Below, piece after piece: positions 7,111 through 9,243 of a DNA stretch of 9,243 nucleotides (position 1 is the first letter of the stretch; each line of letters opens with the position of its first letter). Source of the stretch: Planctomycetaceae bacterium (GTDB lineage Bacteria > Planctomycetota > Planctomycetia > Pirellulales > Thermoguttaceae); assembly GCA_009776995.1 (NCBI GenBank), contig WRMR01000172.1, positions 1 through 9,243 of the forward strand, read 5' to 3'. The translations under genes and the position numbers were made by a program. The notes beneath the pieces are model-generated. The model did not search any database and was not told the DNA's origin. It saw only the letters and a list, made by a program, of their open reading frames with translations.

Positions 7111-8427
7111 GAATTGATGATAGAACCTGTCATTTGCCCATACGGATAACGGCATCAGTGTGCGGCTATTCCACTCTCCGAATAGCGTGACGGGATGCCC
7201 GCCGCCGATGGCATGCAAGAGCCAATGGTCGTTTCCGGCAAGCGGCAGGGATTTCCCTTCGGAATCGCTGATTTTCCATGTTCCATCAATGTGGCAAACT
7301 ATCACGTCTTTCAGCAGCGCAGGCACAATGTCCAGCCACGGCTGCACGGCCAGTTGATCCGCGACCGAATCCAGGAACACCGGAATCGTGTGCGCCGCCA
7401 GCATCGGGAACATGGTTTCGGCGTTTTGATTGATTTCCCGTTTGAGAAATTTGCCCCGCAATTTGCCTGTCCCTGGCCAAAAAACGGCGTCACCGTCACC
7501 AAACGAACCGGGCAGATGCGGTTCCGCAAAGCCCTGATTCCCGGCGGCAAACTGCAACAACAAAAGCGGCCTTCCCGTTTCAACACCATAATACCAGTTG
7601 CGCTGCGTTTGGACTTTCCCGCTTTGTTGATATGATTGCCCAAGCAGCCCCCAGCAGTCGGTGACTGTTTCCCCGCTTGCAGCGAGTTCGTTTTGATCGA
7701 CTGTCCAACCGATCAATTGCCGGATTTCATTTTGCAGGTCGCCCGGCAGTGTTTCACTGTTTTGATACGCTTCGACAAGCAATGCAAGTTGCCCCAATTC
7801 GCCGAGCAGTTGCTCCGGCCAATCGGCATTCGAGCCGGGAATTTCCGCGACCACTTGCAGCCGTGTCGCCAATGCCGATGCCTGGGCATCGACCAGACGT
7901 TTTGTCTGATCTTCCCAAAACGAGAGCGGCTTGCGTTCGAGTCCGGCGATGCCCGTCCGCGCGATGTCGTTCAGCCAAAGGGTAAACTGTTCCAGTCCGG
8001 CGGCAACACGATTTTGTCGTTGTTCCATACGCTTCGCCTGGGCTTTTTCATCAACGGGCTTGGGAGGTGTTGCCGCTTTTTCCTGTTTCTTTTGTGTACG
8101 TTCGTCTCGACCGCCAAGCCATTCTGTGATCCAATCCGGTTGGTCTTTTTGCGGCACGGCTTTCGGGTCATTGGCCGCCAGAATCAACAATCCAAGCACA
8201 TGCTTGCACGGCAATTTTCGACTGGGACAGGTGCAGCGATACGCGAATTCCCGCTTGTCCACCCGGATTTGGTATGGATTTTTCCCGCTCCCCTGACATT
8301 CTCCCCAAAGTGCGTTTTCCGATTCACCCGTCGTGAGCCATTGCCCGGCCTTACCAAGTTTTTGTCCTGCCGCAAACGACGCCGCATCCGGCGAAAAGGA
8401 TTGTATTTGATCAAGCGTCCAGTTCAT
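7090..8427 (-). CDS. SWIM zinc-finger family protein, first gene of the operon
   Basis: 445 residues from the ATG at 8427 (MNWTLDQIQSFSPDAASFAA). The SWIM motif CxCx(6)CxH is complete: C65, C67, C74, H76 in YRCTCPSRKLPCKHVLGL. SWIM domains bind one zinc and act in DNA or protein contacts. A Lys/Glu/Gln-rich linker (105-140) separates it from a helical and mixed C-terminal region that I do not recognise. Homologs as I remember them start at M-x-WT-x-x-Q-x-x-x-x-(A/S)PDAAS, which favours 8427. The frame stays open upstream to a TTG at 8631, but that codon is part of a near-consensus promoter, so the extension would mostly be untranscribed. No Shine-Dalgarno site precedes 8427. The gene ends inside repeat copy C. 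In MoxR/VWA operons SWIM proteins are recurrent members; a role in recognising a target is inference. Confidence 0.9.
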   Translation of the reverse strand: MNWTLDQIQSFSPDAASFAAGQKLGKAGQWLTTGESENALWGECQGSGKNPYQIRVDKREFAYRCTCPSRKLPCKHVLGLLILAANDPKAVPQKDQPDWITEWLGGRDERTQKKQEKAATPPKPVDEKAQAKRMEQRQNRVAAGLEQFTLWLNDIARTGIAGLERKPLSFWEDQTKRLVDAQASALATRLQVVAEIPGSNADWPEQLLGELGQLALLVEAYQNSETLPGDLQNEIRQLIGWTVDQNELAASGETVTDCWGLLGQSYQQSGKVQTQRNWYYGVETGRPLLLLQFAAGNQGFAEPHLPGSFGDGDAVFWPGTGKLRGKFLKREINQNAETMFPMLAAHTIPVFLDSVADQLAVQPWLDIVPALLKDVIVCHIDGTWKISDSEGKSLPLAGNDHWLLHAIGGGHPVTLFGEWNSRTLMPLSVWANDRFYHQFPFSRTS

Positions 8428-8596
8428 GAGATAAAAATCGTCATCGTCGAAATCGTCTGGTATGAGAATCGTAATCTGCGGAGTCGAAACACATGAAAAA
8501 CACGTTTGGAAACAGGTTATGTCTGTTACCGTATGGCCAACGCCAAATCGAAGATCGAAATTCGACCATAGTACATGATGATCCGCGCACTCACCT
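8428..8596 (-). promoter_or_regulatory. Long 5' leader of the operon (about 170 nt)
   Basis: The stretch between the predicted transcription start (near 8596) and the SWIM start is long for a plain leader. It begins with a strong Shine-Dalgarno-like GGAGGTGA (8591-8598) with no well-spaced start behind it; a GTG at 8588-8590 opens a 49-codon frame to 8441 that looks unlike a protein. Just before the SWIM start lie three GACGAT copies (8437-8442, 8443-8448, 8452-8457). The leader might carry regulation, or the transcript might start elsewhere. Confidence 0.35.
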
Positions 8597-8602
8597 CCAT
8601 TT

Positions 8603-8631
8603 ATTCTAGCCAAATTGCCCAACGATATCAA
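8603..8631 (-). promoter_or_regulatory. Predicted sigma-70-type promoter of the operon
   Basis: Reading leftward, -35 TTGATA (8626-8631), exactly 17 bases, then -10 TAGAAT (8603-8608). Each box matches consensus at five of six positions. It is the best promoter I found upstream of the SWIM gene and nothing between it and the gene would stop transcription. The predicted start is near 8596. Confidence 0.6.
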
Positions 8632-8747
8632 GCTCCGTTGATATGGTTTTTGACAAACAAAAAAAATGAAAGAGCGGCAGCAGACAGTGTCGCTTCAAAA
8701 CAAACATCAGCCTTTGATGTTGTACGATGCCGCGAAAATAACGCCGG

Positions 8748-8765
8748 AAAATACTCCGGTATTTT
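8748..8765. other. Inverted repeat AAAATAC-TCCG-GTATTTT
   Basis: Perfect seven-base arms around a four-base loop. It lies about 120 bases upstream of the operon promoter. A second, mutually exclusive dyad (CCGG at 8744-8747 and 8756-8759) overlaps it. It could be a regulator site or a weak hairpin; there is no U-run of the length expected of a terminator. Confidence 0.35.
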
Positions 8766-8825
8766 GCTATGACAAGCGGTCTGAGTGTGAACGCTTCAAT
8801 ACCCCCGAATATCCACTTGGCACTT

Positions 8826-8843
8826 TAGTAACCATAGTAACCA
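8826..8843 (+). repeat. Tandem 9-bp repeat TAGTAACCA x2
   Basis: Two exact adjacent copies (8826-8834 and 8835-8843). With only two copies it is too small for an origin iteron array; it may be chance or a binding site. Confidence 0.4.
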
Positions 8844-8901
8844 TTGAGTAAACGATACCATAATCAACGACCAGTCAAATGTGCCCCAAAAACGTCACAC
8901 T

Positions 8902-8940
8902 AAAAAAAACCGCCCGACAAGCCAAGTCTCGCTCGGCTTG
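8902..8940 (-). terminator. Possible leftward terminator for a gene right of the window
   Basis: On the minus strand the arms CAAGCC (complement of 8935-8940) and GGCTTG (complement of 8918-8923) form a six-pair stem, followed by GC-rich bases and a run of eight T (complement of A at 8902-8909). The run is about eight bases from the stem, further than in textbook terminators, so the call is weak. It would separate this operon from an upstream leftward gene. Confidence 0.3.
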
Positions 8941-8991
8941 CCCCAACCCTTGCCGAGAGCCGAAAAAGCCCGCACGGGGCAACGTGTGCGG
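8918..8991. other. Cluster of overlapping inverted repeats
   Basis: Three six-base pairs of arms: CAAGCC 8918-8923 with GGCTTG 8935-8940; CTCGGC 8932-8937 with GCCGAG 8952-8957; CCGCAC 8970-8975 with GTGCGG 8986-8991. The first two share bases 8935-8937 and so exclude each other. This could be a structured RNA or an attenuator-like switch. I cannot assign it to a known RNA family. Confidence 0.3.
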
Positions 8992-9148
8992 CCACAAAGG
9001 GAAAACCGAAAAGCGGCGGATAGTTGGCAAACAGTCAGAAGGTCACGGGTTCGTTCTTGTTTTCGTAAAGCGTGTGCAATCAATGGGTTGTATTGACAAA
9101 ACTATTGGAAACGCATCGCCTTCTGCCTGACATTCAGAAAGTCAACGG

Positions 9149-9162
9149 TTGGTAATTGGTAA
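9149..9162 (+). repeat. Tandem 7-bp repeat TTGGTAA x2
   Basis: Two exact adjacent copies. No further copies nearby; significance unclear. Confidence 0.3.
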
Positions 9163-9243
9163 CACTACTGTCCCATCATAAATCGAACAGCATCAACTGG
9201 TTAGGGCTTTGAGTGTTTTGATCCATGTAATTTTTGTTTTGAA

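Larger units (their letters stand above)
8632..9243. other. Non-coding region upstream of the operon
   Basis: No gene I can support. Short open frames exist on the plus strand (for example 8666-8851, 61 codons, and 8879-9130) but lack ribosome sites and recognisable content. The region holds a small A/T hairpin (8748-8765), a 9-bp tandem repeat (8826-8843), a cluster of GC-rich inverted repeats (8918-8991) and a 7-bp tandem repeat (9149-9162). The last 90 bases are AT-richer and may belong to another element that continues past the edge. Confidence 0.5.

Noticed and set aside
7636..8496. Long plus-strand open frame (286 codons)
   Set aside because: It lies opposite the SWIM gene, which has clear motifs and family match. 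The translation is rich in Arg, Cys and Phe and shows no domain.
8650..8655. TTGACA on the plus strand as a -35 box
   Set aside because: No acceptable -10 box 16-18 bases downstream. The same holds for TTGACA near 9094.
8879..9130. Plus-strand open frames of 71-83 codons
   Set aside because: Lys/Arg/Pro-rich composition, no ribosome site, and they run across the inverted-repeat cluster.
8826..9162. Short tandem repeats as origin iterons or a CRISPR array
   Set aside because: Only two adjacent copies of each unit, with no spacers, DnaA boxes or associated genes.

Overview
The window holds one leftward (minus-strand) operon of seven genes, starting at a promoter near position 8603-8631 and running off the left edge. 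Everything from 1 to 8427 is tightly packed on that strand. About 600 bases at the right end (8632-9243) carry no gene I can support. The organism cannot be named from the sequence. GC content looks mid-range (roughly 50-55%), most genes lack clear Shine-Dalgarno sites, and the operon type plus the dispersed 'TTTAGCCG..CGTCTT' repeats suggest an environmental bacterium, possibly a planctomycete. That placement is a guess.

In transcription order the genes are: a SWIM zinc-finger protein (7090-8427), a DUF5691 HEAT-like helical protein (5468-7066), a MoxR-type AAA+ ATPase (4349-5455), a DUF5682 protein with a TraB/TIKI/erythromycin-esterase-like N-terminus (1990-4347), two small related proteins of unknown function (1492-1944 and 1009-1482), and a VWA-domain protein cut by the left edge (1-977). 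The intergenic gaps are 23, 12, 1, 45 (or 13), 9 and 31 bases, as expected for one transcript.

Five of these genes (SWIM, DUF5691, MoxR ATPase, DUF5682, VWA) form a recurring bacterial gene set. I know it from genome annotations, but its biochemical role is to my knowledge unsettled. By analogy with other MoxR/VWA pairs (RavA-ViaA, CbbQ-CbbO, magnesium chelatase I-D), the ATPase and the VWA protein probably form a remodelling machine that inserts a metal or activates a client. The SWIM, HEAT-like and DUF5682 proteins would act as substrate, adaptor or effector parts.

The most unusual part is the stretch between the DUF5682 and VWA genes, where these two are normally neighbours. Here two diverged tandem paralogs are interposed, and the pair is bounded by inverted copies of a 26-bp repeat (1005-1030 and 1972-1997; 24/26 identical). 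A third, more diverged copy lies at the 3' end of the SWIM gene (7085-7110). The repeats form the last codons or stop codons of the genes they touch. The first paralog also looks as if its N-terminus has been shifted out of frame.

The right-hand region (8632-9243) holds overlapping inverted repeats, an A-run that could make a leftward terminator for a gene outside the window, and short tandem repeats.
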